A stretch of 64,000 nucleotides of DNA, taken from the NCBI GenBank assembly GCA_040544425.1, contig JBEONO010000002.1, positions 282,109-346,108 of the forward strand, read 5' to 3'. Shown here one piece after another: positions 27,034 through 35,270 of the stretch; position 1 is the first letter of the stretch; every line of letters starts with the position of its first letter. This DNA is from Solimicrobium sp040544425. Lineage in GTDB: Bacteria; Pseudomonadota; Gammaproteobacteria; Burkholderiales; Burkholderiaceae_D. The notes below the pieces were generated by a model, which was not told the DNA's origin, did no database searches, and saw only the letters and a program-made list of their open reading frames with translations. Both the position numbers and the translations under genes were made by a program.

Positions 27034-27732
27034 ATGACATTCACACTCCGCTTCATCATTCTTGCTGCGTTCGTTGCCTTTGGATGCAAGGCACAAGCCG
27101 CAACTACCAACGAGCAAGTTGGCCTTTCTGCCGAATGCAGAGTCGCGATGCGCCTCGTCACCAGTCCGGACTATGTCAAAGACCACCACGGCGAAATTCC
27201 TGATGAAAACACCATGGATGAAAGCAGCAAACTCCAGTTTGTTGCCAGTCTGTTTGAACAGAGCATCAGCAAGGCGGCTGATCCAGTGCAGTTTTGCAGC
27301 AATACCATTCAACAGAATCTGAGCTACACCAACGCCTATCATCTGCCAAAGCAATGTGTTGATTTTTTACCTTTATTGAAGAAGAGCTTCGAAGAAAAAG
27401 TCAGCTACACCAAGGGCATGGACGCTTCGGTCAAGCAAAAAATGGATGATGCTCTGGTTGAGATGCTGATACTCGATGAAACGGCACCGGACAAATTGAT
27501 CTCGCGCTGCGAAGTCGGGATCCAGGTGATGCATGTTGATCTGAATGATAAACATCTCAAGGAAAAATATCCTTTACCGGTCAGCTGTGAAGTATTTTTT
27601 GCGGATATGGAAAAATCGCTGATCCTGCCGTCTCAGCTTGACACCATTAAACGGCAGCGGGTGATTTTTGCGCTTGAAAATAAAAATACCCCGAAAAAAC
27701 TGGATGAGATTTGCGAAGAAATTTCGCATTGA
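27034..27732 (+). CDS. secreted hypothetical protein
   Basis: A 232-aa protein with signal peptide MTFTLRFIILAAFVAFGCKAQAA; a lipobox is not clear. The mature part is helical and charged, with about seven spaced Cys residues (including AECRVAM, QFCSN, KQCVDF, SRCEVG, VSCEVFF, EICEE), suggesting periplasmic disulfides. It lies 9 nt after lplT and could be co-transcribed with it. No family was recognised. Confidence 0.6.
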   Translation: MTFTLRFIILAAFVAFGCKAQAATTNEQVGLSAECRVAMRLVTSPDYVKDHHGEIPDENTMDESSKLQFVASLFEQSISKAADPVQFCSNTIQQNLSYTNAYHLPKQCVDFLPLLKKSFEEKVSYTKGMDASVKQKMDDALVEMLILDETAPDKLISRCEVGIQVMHVDLNDKHLKEKYPLPVSCEVFFADMEKSLILPSQLDTIKRQRVIFALENKNTPKKLDEICEEISH

Positions 27733-28021
27733 TTGATCCGACTCGACCGGATTTGGCAACGCGCCATACCGGCCTGCGTTCGGTTGATAAAAACTGGCGA
27801 TAGCTGCAATTGACCAGACATCCAGGACTCCATCACTTCAAGTTCGTATACAAAAATTGATCCACCAATCTTGTGGGCAGAGCGCTTAACGCAATGTCGC
27901 CGATTGGGTTCTGGTAAACAGCTTCGCCAGGAACAAAGTTATATTGTGGATAACCTCAATTGATGCCTTTACTCAGACTGAACAATATATCCCGTTGACG
28001 GAATAGTCTTTGGGGGGAATA

Positions 28022-28381
28022 ATGGCAAATGTCTGGAGCGTCGAGTTCAATGATGAATTTGAGGAGTGGTGGGATTTATTAACGGAATCCGAGCAAGAAT
28101 CTGTCGCTGCTTCGGTCCGACTTTTGGAGCTACTGGGCACTAATCTCAAGTTTCCCCATTCATCTGAGATCAAGGGTTCCCGACACGGACATATGAGGGA
28201 ATTGCGTGTACAGCATGAAGGACGTCCAATTCGGGTGCTATACGCCTTTGATCCGCGGCGCACTGCAATTCTCCTGAAAGCTGGTGACAAAACTGGAAAC
28301 AAGCGCTGGTACGACATCAACGTGCCCATCGCCGATCATTTGTATGATTTGCACCTGGCGCAACTCAAGAAGGAAGGGTAA
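28022..28381 (+). CDS. higB: HigB/RelE-like toxin (phage-derived Gp49-like family)
   Basis: A 119-aa protein from ATG 28022, after a GGGGGG-rich Shine-Dalgarno. It has the Gp49/HigB2 pattern: WSVEFNDEFEEWWDLL, then GSRHGHMRELRVQHEGRPIRVLYAFDPRRTAILLKAGDKTG, the core of a RelE-fold mRNA interferase. It is followed 4 nt later by an XRE antitoxin, the toxin-first order of HigBA. All core residues seem intact. Targets (ribosome-bound mRNA) are inferred from the family. Confidence 0.87.
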   Translation: MANVWSVEFNDEFEEWWDLLTESEQESVAASVRLLELLGTNLKFPHSSEIKGSRHGHMRELRVQHEGRPIRVLYAFDPRRTAILLKAGDKTGNKRWYDINVPIADHLYDLHLAQLKKEG

Positions 28382-28385
28382 TACC

Positions 28386-28691
28386 ATGGCAAAAAATTTT
28401 GGCACATTAAGAAATAAAATGTCCTCTGATTCACAGGCCCGTGCGGCAGCCAAAACGGAAGCGATGATGACGGAGATGCGGCTGCAGGAGCTGCGCCTTT
28501 TGCGCAATGTCACTCAGGTTGAGATGGCTGAATTTCTCGCATTGCAGCAATCGGCAATATCAAAACTGGAGCATCGCGATGACATGTATGTCAGCACACT
28601 TCGCCAATACATCAGAGCACTGGGCGGAGAACTAAAGCTGATCGCTTCGTTTCCGGATATCGAAATTCCACTGCACAATTTTGAAATTTGA
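28386..28691 (+). CDS. higA: HigA-like XRE antitoxin
   Basis: A 101-aa protein from ATG 28386. A helix-turn-helix lies at about residues 45-75 (LRNVTQVEMAEFLALQQSAISKLEHR), after a charged N-terminal helix that probably embraces the toxin. The longer open frame starting at 28284 runs through the toxin gene in another frame and is rejected. It forms an operon with the toxin and is expected to autoregulate the promoter upstream of 28022. Confidence 0.87.
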   Translation: MAKNFGTLRNKMSSDSQARAAAKTEAMMTEMRLQELRLLRNVTQVEMAEFLALQQSAISKLEHRDDMYVSTLRQYIRALGGELKLIASFPDIEIPLHNFEI

Positions 28692-28699
28692 GTCTGAAG

Positions 28700-28765
28700 C
28701 GCGGTAGGCTAGGACGAAATACCAGCATTTGCGCGGTTGACGCTGGGATTTCGTCCCAGCCGCGC
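28700..28765. repeat. imperfect inverted repeat after higBA
   Basis: Arms at 28700-28726 and 28742-28765 pair over about 24 nt (core GGACGAAAT / ATTTCGTCC and CCAGC / GCTGG) around a 15-nt loop. It ends without a T-run, so it is a REP-like palindrome rather than a classic terminator, though it could limit transcription from either side. Confidence 0.75.
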
Positions 28766-28789
28766 TGCCCACACCGGGCTATTTTTTGA

Positions 28790-29026
28790 TTACCTTCGCA
28801 GGCAAATTATTTGCAACGGGTGAGTTGAGTAACCAAATATCACAGGGATGGCCAGCACCGCATATATCATCACGCCGACGACAGTTGCAAGTGCGATCCA
28901 TATGATCAGGATTTCATTCCAGTTTTTATTATTAGAAGTCTTGTGTGATGAGAGGAAATAGACTAACCAAGAAAAACAAGGAATTCCATTAGAGACCAAA
29001 AGCAGAGAAGCCTCGAAGCCCGCCAA
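28790..29026 (-). CDS. possible small membrane protein
   Basis: A 78-aa frame with TTG start at 29026, two nucleotides after the stop of the ORF upstream. It has two hydrophobic helices (ASLLLVSNGIPCFSWLVYFL; ILIIWIALATVVGVMIYAVLAIPVIF). Base composition is AT-rich. The weak start and lack of recognisable family make it uncertain, but the coupling with the preceding ORF and the two clean helices argue for a gene. Confidence 0.35.
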   Translation of the reverse strand: MAGFEASLLLVSNGIPCFSWLVYFLSSHKTSNNKNWNEILIIWIALATVVGVMIYAVLAIPVIFGYSTHPLQIICLRR

Positions 29027-29028
29027 AT

Positions 29029-29250
29029 CTAATCAAGTAGTCCAATTATTACGAATCGATTTGAACTTTTTATAGAATTCTTTTTGTATTGGTCGATTAG
29101 AAACGGCCAAACAAACAAGTAATCAAAAATGGAATGAGCTTCGCTGGAATTTTCGCGCCTCACATACTTATATAAATAAATGCACGACGCTAGCAGCATC
29201 GCTAAGCCGATTATTAAATAAGAATGCCTGATGAACCAATCAACTCCCAT
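29029..29250 (-). CDS. possible small membrane protein
   Basis: A 73-aa frame from ATG 29250, preceded by AAAAGGGAACAT. One clear N-terminal helix (HSYLIIGLAMLLASCIYLYKYV) is followed by a basic, amphipathic tail. The frame can be extended to 29472, but the extra part overlaps the neighbouring GFA gene and is Cys-rich and unlike a protein N-terminus. AT-rich sequence suggests acquired DNA. Function unknown. Confidence 0.4.
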   Translation of the reverse strand: MGVDWFIRHSYLIIGLAMLLASCIYLYKYVRRENSSEAHSIFDYLFVWPFLIDQYKKNSIKSSNRFVIIGLLD

Positions 29251-29440
29251 ATGTTCCCTTTTTTGAAAACCACACGTAAGGCAGCATAGTGCCGACGGAC
29301 AGTGAGCATAAGTCGATACACAACCACCGTCCGCCATCCAATTATCACCGGTCAAAGTTTTGGCACAATCTCTACCGGGACCTGCCACGTTACAATCTAA
29401 AACCAACGCGCAGATCTCAACCAAAAACCAAAACACAGTA

Positions 29441-29827
29441 TCAATCGAAAAACGTCCAGGTATCCGCCCCATCGAAGTGACGAACCGTCACCAGTTCCTG
29501 AAGCCGCGGCTCAAAATTATTCAGATTCACACCGTGCCTGGCTCCCAGCTCTCCTCCTACAGGTTCCCAGTGCGTGACGCAACCACAGGTCTTGCACCGC
29601 ACTGTCCGCAGAGTCTTATCGCCACAGACATAATCGACTGTATGCTCCGGGTGGCCTTCGATACGCACGGTTCCAAATGGATAGTAGGACCACAGCCCCC
29701 CAACCCGCCGACATAATGAACAATTGCATTTGATGGCTGTTTCCGGCATCGAAGGCAAAGTCAGACTCACTGCACCACAGTGACAAGAACCTTGCAGAGT
29801 AAGAGGGTTTGAAATTTCTTCAGCCAT
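29441..29827 (-). CDS. GFA-family (glutathione-dependent formaldehyde-activating-like) protein
   Basis: A 128-aa Mss4-like zinc protein. The zinc ligands are visible in CHCGAVSL (about 15-22), CNCSLCRR (about 34-41) and CKTCGCVTHW near residue 84. The family name derives from glutathione-formaldehyde adduct formation, but most members are functionally undefined. It lies alone, on the same strand as the AHSA1-like gene about 70 nt upstream. Confidence 0.85.
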   Translation of the reverse strand: MAEEISNPLTLQGSCHCGAVSLTLPSMPETAIKCNCSLCRRVGGLWSYYPFGTVRIEGHPEHTVDYVCGDKTLRTVRCKTCGCVTHWEPVGGELGARHGVNLNNFEPRLQELVTVRHFDGADTWTFFD

Positions 29828-29897
29828 GATTCGACTCCTGATTCAATGAGAAATTCTTAAAGTTGTAGCTGTATTTGTTTTATTGATGTGCAGCGAA

Positions 29898-30302
29898 TTA
29901 CCTGGCCTCTGCGTATTTCTTGAAATTCGTCAAAATTGCCTGCCAACCGTTTCGTTGCTGTTCTTCGGTATAGGTTGATTCTGCATCGAAAGTTACCTTC
30001 AATCTGACTCCATCCGATGTCTCTTCAAATGAAACCTGAGCCGTGCGATCGCCAAACGTATACTCAATCAGTTTGTATTCCTCAATTTTTGTGTAGACAC
30101 CCGAAAAATCGAAACCCATGCTACCGTCTTTGGCTTCCATCCGCGACGAAAAAAATCCGCCCGCTCGTAAATCGACCGTCGCACTGGTCGTATGCCAATC
30201 TTCCGAGGCTGCATTCCAGATTTTTATCGCATCTGGAAACGTATATGCATGCCAGACGCTCGCAATTGGTGCCTGCACAATGGTTGCAACGGATATTTTC
30301 AT
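29898..30302 (-). CDS. SRPBCC / AHSA1-like protein
   Basis: A 134-aa START/Bet v1-like protein. The family opening VQAPIASVWHAYTFPDAIKIWNAASEDWHTT and the closing helix NGWQAILTNFKKYAEA are both present. Such proteins bind hydrophobic ligands or act in stress tolerance; the ligand is unknown. It may share a transcript with the GFA gene. Confidence 0.85.
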   Translation of the reverse strand: MKISVATIVQAPIASVWHAYTFPDAIKIWNAASEDWHTTSATVDLRAGGFFSSRMEAKDGSMGFDFSGVYTKIEEYKLIEYTFGDRTAQVSFEETSDGVRLKVTFDAESTYTEEQQRNGWQAILTNFKKYAEAR

Positions 30303-30396
30303 CGGGCTCCCTCCACATTTAATATCAAACAGATTTGTCTAAATACTGAAATGGCAGCCAGCGTAAAAAAATACATGCGACTGGCGGATATGCCAC

Positions 30397-31032
30397 TTAC
30401 GTCCTGCGCCGACTGATGTCTGGCCAAACCATGATGAGATCCGCCACCAAAATAGAAGCGAACGTAGCACCGATGGTGACAGAGACATTGGCTGCATCAG
30501 ACAGATTCCAATAGGTCGGCCAGACTGACAGCACGCGCAGCGATACGAACGTAAACGTCACGGCATAGGAGCGCGCCACCCATTGACGATGAACCTGAAT
30601 GTGTCCGTTTCTGGCAAGTACCCAGGCAATTGTTGTGGTCAACATCCAAACCACGGCCTGAGTACCATTACCGGGCAAGGCAGCACTTCCCCATACGGTC
30701 GCAATCGCCGTCAACGCGGCGCAATATACCGCTATGACGTAGCATCGCCCCATCAGACGGTGCAGATGCAGGTAGCGCTGGCGTATGCGTGAGGAAAATT
30801 GAAATGGGCCGATGATGAAGGCCAGGCTGCCACAAACCGCGTGCGGAACCAGCAACCAACGGTCAAGTGACATTTTTTCACGGTAAGCGTGAAACAGTGG
30901 ATAGTCGATCATCAACAGCACTTCGTTCGACAGGAAAACCCAGATCGACGCGACAAGCAGAACCGACCAAAGGACAAGCTTGGTATTAAGGTGACCCGGC
31001 TTCGATGCGGGCGCAGACGAAATATGTGCCAT
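30397..31032 (-). CDS. DUF2306 membrane protein
   Basis: A 211-aa protein from ATG 31032 with about six membrane helices. The segment LHRLMGRCYVIAVYCAALTAIATVWG, with conserved His and Arg in the helix, matches DUF2306, a heme-protein-like membrane family of unknown role. An upstream in-frame start at 31095 is less likely, since no ribosome site precedes it. Confidence 0.8.
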   Translation of the reverse strand: MAHISSAPASKPGHLNTKLVLWSVLLVASIWVFLSNEVLLMIDYPLFHAYREKMSLDRWLLVPHAVCGSLAFIIGPFQFSSRIRQRYLHLHRLMGRCYVIAVYCAALTAIATVWGSAALPGNGTQAVVWMLTTTIAWVLARNGHIQVHRQWVARSYAVTFTFVSLRVLSVWPTYWNLSDAANVSVTIGATFASILVADLIMVWPDISRRRT

Positions 31033-31095
31033 GGAGTTACTACCTTTGTCAGTAATCAGTAATCTGTCAATCCACCGCAGAGCCCTGATCAACAA

Positions 31096-31440
31096 TCCGT
31101 CACGAATACCAAATTATTTGATAGTGCCGCGCAAAGCAGATTCCAGCGGATCGGCGTCGATATGTTGTTTCCACTGTCTGGATCATCAACCATTTCATAC
31201 CCTGAGCCGCCCGACTGGGGAGCATATAGAAATATCTGGCGGTTGGCTATGCCCTATTTAAAGCATTTTGGATCCCCAAAGGCAGAACACTGACTTGGTC
31301 CCACCACCGAGGCTCCCCAGCGTCTTTGACTCCTTCAAATTACCTCGATATTCATGTATAAAACATAAACACTTAAACACCGGTAATTGGCCATTTGGGA
31401 AATTATCCCGACCAGTGAAGAAGTCCAATAAAGGAAAATA
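31096..31440. other. non-coding gap
   Basis: 345 nt between divergent genes. AAAGGA just before ATG 31441 is a ribosome site for the RHH gene. AT-rich DNA around 31350-31430 probably holds its promoter, but no convincing -35/-10 pair was picked. Nothing else recognisable. Confidence 0.6.
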
Positions 31441-32172
31441 ATGAATCAGATACGTTGGAATATCGCCATCTCGGCGGATACCGATAAATCACTCCGCCTG
31501 TACCTCTCAAGCCAAGGTTATGGTCGCGAAGAGGATCTTTCTCGGTTTATTGAAGAGGCAGTTCGTGCCCACATTTTAGAACTGACAGCCAAACATGTTA
31601 AGAGTGCCAATATTGAAGTGAGTGAAAAAAAGTTGACCGCAATAGTGGATGAAGCGGTGCAATGGGCTAGGAGCCTGCGCGGCAGAAGGAGTCGAAGCGA
31701 AATGGGTGGGAAAAGAGCCCAATTTTGTTCCGATTTTGAGGACTGTAGCCCAGCTACAGCCGGAAAAACGGGACGAAAGTGGGACTTTTCTCCACCCATT
31801 GCAGCCGACTCGCTTCTGCCGCGCAGGCTCCTAGCAACTAGCGATCTATTAAGCGCCATACAGCGCCGGACCACTCGGCATCACGAACCAGAGGTCATAT
31901 ATTTGTCAACAGAAGCGTACGACACTGGGTTCCCGCCAAAAACTGCGGGAACGACTGCGATTGATTTGCTACTCTGTTATGACTTTTCTTTTTCTGCAGC
32001 CTCCAAACACGCGGTGACTGCGAACGCCCTGTATTACCGCAAATTCCAGTCATCCGGCACCACAAAAATTCTTTCCGTTTCGACCTGGCAGCCATCGCAC
32101 TCAATTAACCGAGCCACCAACACCGGCCTGGTATCGGTCGCGAACTGCAGCGCCAGTCTGGCGCGCAACTGA
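31441..32172 (+). CDS. RHH antitoxin-like gene whose 3' end is replaced by a fold-back element
   Basis: Residues 1-76 (MNQIRWNIAISADTDKSLRL to IVDEAVQWA) match the ribbon-helix-helix antitoxins usually paired with PIN toxins, a family of about 76-85 residues. At 31666 a 170-bp palindromic element begins. The frame then reads through the element and into antisense of the DUF1853 gene, giving 243 residues of which the last 165 are not protein-like. The native stop was probably lost by the insertion. No PIN gene follows. The antitoxin core may still fold. Confidence 0.55.
   Translation: MNQIRWNIAISADTDKSLRLYLSSQGYGREEDLSRFIEEAVRAHILELTAKHVKSANIEVSEKKLTAIVDEAVQWARSLRGRRSRSEMGGKRAQFCSDFEDCSPATAGKTGRKWDFSPPIAADSLLPRRLLATSDLLSAIQRRTTRHHEPEVIYLSTEAYDTGFPPKTAGTTAIDLLLCYDFSFSAASKHAVTANALYYRKFQSSGTTKILSVSTWQPSHSINRATNTGLVSVANCSASLARN
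31666..31835. mobile_element. 170-bp fold-back (MITE-like) element
   Basis: Perfect 23-bp terminal inverted repeats at 31666-31688 and 31813-31835, beginning GCTAGGAGCCTGCGCGGC. The interior also pairs almost throughout (TGGGTGG/CCACCCA, AAAAG/CTTTT, CTGTAG/CTACAG at the centre), so a transcript would form one long hairpin. It carries no coding capacity. A target-site duplication is not obvious. It could be a non-autonomous transposable element or a large REP-type palindrome. Confidence 0.8.
31918..31957. repeat. short REP-like palindrome, copy A
   Basis: TACGACACTGGGTTCCCGCC (31918-31937), followed by GCGGGAACGAC, forms a hairpin. The same 20-mer plus right arm occurs at 45338. It lies between the fold-back element and the DUF1853 gene end. 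Confidence 0.8.
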
Positions 32173-32966
32173 TCGAGATTCATGGTTTTCTCAGCAGTGA
32201 CCTTGGCGGGCGCCAGCCAGGCCAGACGCGGCAGGATGGTAAAGCAGTCGGTGTCGCTCGGCGTCAACTCCGACAGACGGCACCAGATACCGCGGCAATG
32301 CGCAGGTTCAATTTCATCCAGTGTCGGCGATTCGGTTGCGGGATAAAACAGCCAGCCTTTCAATAATGCTTTGGCGGCAGAAAGTGGCGCAGGCAGATAT
32401 TTCAATGCGTCTTTATGCTGTCCCAATGCCAGTTGGGCATCCATGATCTTGTGTGATTTGTCGTTGAGATTGTCCATCAGATTCGGACCAACAAAATCGG
32501 ACAGTTGTCGTTCCGGCGCGACGAACAGATAAAATTTGCAGGCAAATTCCCAATGCTCGAAACCGTCAGGCGTGTTCAATAAAAAATCGAATTCACCGAT
32601 CGTCGTTTGCGCTCTGACCTGCACGCTGTGGGCAACCAGCTCACCACACCATCTGAAATAAAACGACAGCAGGTGCTCGGCATAATGGCCAAGACGGGTG
32701 TGCGGATGCACTGCCAAAAATTCCAGAAGGGGTTGAGGGTTACGGTCCAGTTCGGCCAGCCACGCCCTGGTTGCGGCACTCGCCACCGGCAATTGCGCCA
32801 GTTGCTTTGCCCAGCGCGGATGACGCGCATTGAGCAAGATGGGCGAATCCAGCAACCAGGCCATGCTGCGCACATCGGGGTGCTGCAAAGCAGGCCAGCG
32901 CTGCTGAAACGAATGTTGATAATTCGTCGGTCGGGTCGTCAATTCTGGTAGCGGATCAGTCAGCAT
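32034..32966 (-). CDS. DUF1853 family protein
   Basis: A 310-aa protein. The family pattern is clear: QHPDVRSMAWLLDSPILL at residues 28-46, then LGHYAEHLLSFYFRW and TIGEFDFLL. The E-F-D and following Glu/Lys pattern (HWEFACKFYL) resembles a PD-(D/E)XK nuclease fold, which is an inference. Its start overlaps the HolD/UDG-like gene by 11 nt, so it is the last gene of the tsaB-rimI operon. Confidence 0.85.
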   Translation of the reverse strand: MLTDPLPELTTRPTNYQHSFQQRWPALQHPDVRSMAWLLDSPILLNARHPRWAKQLAQLPVASAATRAWLAELDRNPQPLLEFLAVHPHTRLGHYAEHLLSFYFRWCGELVAHSVQVRAQTTIGEFDFLLNTPDGFEHWEFACKFYLFVAPERQLSDFVGPNLMDNLNDKSHKIMDAQLALGQHKDALKYLPAPLSAAKALLKGWLFYPATESPTLDEIEPAHCRGIWCRLSELTPSDTDCFTILPRLAWLAPAKVTAEKTMNLDQLRARLALQFATDTRPVLVARLIECDGCQVETERIFVVPDDWNLR

Positions 32967-33438
32967 GGGTCGCCATACACAGGTCTGACCATACCTCGGC
33001 TTTTAATGCGGGGTTGGCGATCATCTCTTCGGGATGATAAGTGACAATCAGGCGGGAGCCCTGCCATTGATGCACCTGACCGCGCTCAAAGCCCGGGTCA
33101 ATGAGCCGCGCGGCCTGGGCGCCAAATACAATCAGAGTTTGCGCATCCGAGCCAGGCTGCTGTTCCTGTAATGCCTGCAATGCCGCAGGGGATGCGCAGG
33201 CACCGTGCAAATTAAAACTGCCCGCCTCATCCCATCCGATTGCGTGCAGACAGTTTTGCAGCAGTGCCTGTTGCGTCGGATCGGTAATTGGCGCAGCCAA
33301 TATGGCCCAGCTCGTACCAGCGTTCTCGGTGGCCCATGCCTGACCGCACACCGGGCAGGTGGCGCGAGGCTGCGCAACGGGTGCTCGCAACACCCACAGT
33401 GGTCCTACCGACATTTCATTTAATTTGCTCAGCCACAT
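32956..33438 (-). CDS. HolD-like / uracil-DNA-glycosylase-fold protein
   Basis: A 160-aa protein. The C-terminal part (TLIVFGAQAARLI, then RLIVTYHPEEMIANPALKAEVWSDL) is the end of a UDG fold, but the N-terminal catalytic motif of UDGs is absent. The N-terminus MWLSKLNEMSVGPLWVLRAP matches the clamp-loader psi subunit HolD, and holD is also linked to rimI in enterics. A CPVCGQAW motif may bind metal. Best guess is DNA polymerase III psi or a derivative; an inactive UDG homologue is the alternative. Confidence 0.6.
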   Translation of the reverse strand: MWLSKLNEMSVGPLWVLRAPVAQPRATCPVCGQAWATENAGTSWAILAAPITDPTQQALLQNCLHAIGWDEAGSFNLHGACASPAALQALQEQQPGSDAQTLIVFGAQAARLIDPGFERGQVHQWQGSRLIVTYHPEEMIANPALKAEVWSDLCMATHAD

Positions 33439-33453
33439 ATTTTTTTCAACGAT

Positions 33454-33921
33454 CTATATCTGATAATGCAAAATCAAGGCGTCTTCGCGTAACTGCTGGG
33501 TGAGCTGGTAATAATTTTTTCTGCGACCAATTTCAACGAAGCCAAGCGCCTCATACAAATCCAGCGCGCGGATATTTGACTGTCTGACTTCCAGCAGCAC
33601 CGATTTCAACTCCATCAGTCTGGCGTGCTCAATCAGTTTCTGCAACAAAAATCGGCCCAGTCCCTGGCGTTGCACCGACTCTTTGACCGCGATCGTGAGC
33701 AGGTGCGATTCATCCATCACCACCATGTGTACAAAATAGCCCAACAGTTCACCATCCCGGTGGCGCGCCACCCACGCAAAATCGCGGTTGCTGATAGTGT
33801 CGTCGAAATTTTTTCTGGTCCATGGATGAGAATAGACGGCTTGTTCAATCGCCATCACTTCATCCAGATCGGCCAGATGCATCGGGATCAGCTGCAAACC
33901 TGAAAAATCGATCATGGTCAT
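33454..33921 (-). CDS. rimI: ribosomal protein S18-alanine N-acetyltransferase RimI
   Basis: A 155-aa GNAT protein that acetylates the N-terminal Ala of S18. The acetyl-CoA loop is VQRQGLGRFLL. LLEVRQSNIRALDLYEALGFVEIGRRKNYY, with its conserved Asn/Tyr and Glu, is the RimI C-terminus. It begins directly after the tsaB stop, and the two are commonly linked in bacteria. A second start, six nucleotides in, is also possible. Confidence 0.92.
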   Translation of the reverse strand: MTMIDFSGLQLIPMHLADLDEVMAIEQAVYSHPWTRKNFDDTISNRDFAWVARHRDGELLGYFVHMVVMDESHLLTIAVKESVQRQGLGRFLLQKLIEHARLMELKSVLLEVRQSNIRALDLYEALGFVEIGRRKNYYQLTQQLREDALILHYQI

Positions 33922-34635
33922 TCAGCTCGCCAGCGCCAGCCGTTCAGCGCTGGTGAGCGCGATTTTATTGCGCAGATACAGCGGTTGCGCCTGCTCTGCC
34001 GACACCACTCGCCCTGCGGCCCATTCACGGGCAGCGATACGCACAATCGCTGCAGCATCCGGCACAGTGCTACGCGCCGTGCTCATCAAGTCTGCATTCA
34101 GGGTAAATTGTTTTTCGTAAGCGGCAAATCCATTCCCTGCCAGGACCAGATGGTCCAGCTTGTCCGGCGCCACCAGTGCGGGCGCGCTCAAGGTTGGCGC
34201 AATCAGCACCTGCCAGCCAAGCGCCGCATCGTACTGATACTGCGCCCAATAGACTTCACCCATGCGCGCATCCAGCGCTGTGAGCACATTGTGCGCGCCG
34301 CTGGTCACGCGCTCGGCTTCGGCCAGTGCCAGCAGGGTTACCACCGGGATCACGGGCAGATCTGCGCCGAAAGCCAGGCCCTGCACCACACCGCAAGCGG
34401 TGCGCACGCCGGTGAATGATCCGGGTCCCGAACCAAAGGCAATGGCGTCGCAGTCCGACAGGCGGAGCCCGGCTTCATTGAACAGACTTTGCACCATCGG
34501 CAAAATCAATTGAGAATGCGTCATCACACCGTCGACTTGACGTTGCAGAATCTGCGGTGACGATAATTTATTTCCTGACATGAGAGCTGCCGAGGCAATT
34601 TCAGAGGAAGTTTCGATAGCGAGGATAATAGGCAT
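33922..34635 (-). CDS. tsaB: tRNA threonylcarbamoyladenosine biosynthesis protein TsaB
   Basis: A 237-aa ASKHA-fold protein that partners TsaD in t6A tRNA modification. Motifs are ILAIETSSEIASAAL at the N-terminus and FGSGPGSFTGVRTACGVVQGLA around residues 67-88. The length is typical. It is the first gene of the minus-strand operon with rimI, the HolD-like gene and DUF1853. Confidence 0.93.
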   Translation of the reverse strand: MPIILAIETSSEIASAALMSGNKLSSPQILQRQVDGVMTHSQLILPMVQSLFNEAGLRLSDCDAIAFGSGPGSFTGVRTACGVVQGLAFGADLPVIPVVTLLALAEAERVTSGAHNVLTALDARMGEVYWAQYQYDAALGWQVLIAPTLSAPALVAPDKLDHLVLAGNGFAAYEKQFTLNADLMSTARSTVPDAAAIVRIAAREWAAGRVVSAEQAQPLYLRNKIALTSAERLALAS

Positions 34636-34672
34636 CCGTGCATTTTACCCTGTTCCGTTGTAAAATCCAGCG

Positions 34673-35098
34673 ATGCCAAGCATTGACCTCAACCATATCC
34701 TCCCGACTGAATTACAGCAGCAACTGGCCACCCATTCGACCCTGGTCGCCTGCCTGTGTGCCGACTGGTGCGATGTATGCCAGACATTCCGCCCCAAATT
34801 TGAATCACTGGCCGCACTCCATCCCGACCTCCTGTTCATCTGGATCGACATCGAAGATCAGGCCAGTCTGGTCGATCATCTTGAGGTGGATAATTTTCCG
34901 ACGCTGCTGATCCAACAACATGATATCGTCAGTTTCTATGGCGCGATCCAGGCCGATACCGCAAAGCTGGATCGCCAGATTTCTGCACTGACCGACAGCT
35001 CATCAGCACAGCTCCAACATATCGCCAATTCTGGCGAGCAGCAGCGCAGCTGGCAGATCGAAGCGAATTTGCGCAGCCGGATTGCCAATCACGTCTGA
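34673..35098 (+). CDS. thioredoxin-fold protein with WCDVC
   Basis: A 141-aa protein without signal peptide. The active site WCDVC has Cys33 and Cys36, and the cis-Pro is in DNFPTLLI. The C-terminal 40 residues are a polar extension unlike canonical thioredoxin. The Asp-Val between the cysteines differs from the usual Gly-Pro, implying a changed redox potential. It is divergent from tsaB with 37 nt between. Confidence 0.85.
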   Translation: MPSIDLNHILPTELQQQLATHSTLVACLCADWCDVCQTFRPKFESLAALHPDLLFIWIDIEDQASLVDHLEVDNFPTLLIQQHDIVSFYGAIQADTAKLDRQISALTDSSSAQLQHIANSGEQQRSWQIEANLRSRIANHV

Positions 35099-35270
35099 TT
35101 TACCTTGAATTGTTAGCATTCTTTAACTATTCTTTACCCTGAATTGGTCAACCCTCTTTAGCAATCTGACATGTCAAATCAAATCGCAATGACATTTTGC
35201 CAGCCCTGATCCGCGTTTTGACCCTACAATCTGTCGGTCATCATAGACCCAACCCAAGAAAGAGAGTGAT

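Noticed and set aside
31666..31835. Possible integron attC site or terminator
   Set aside because: Perfect long terminal inverted repeats, no integrase or cassette arrangement, and no T-run; a fold-back element fits better.
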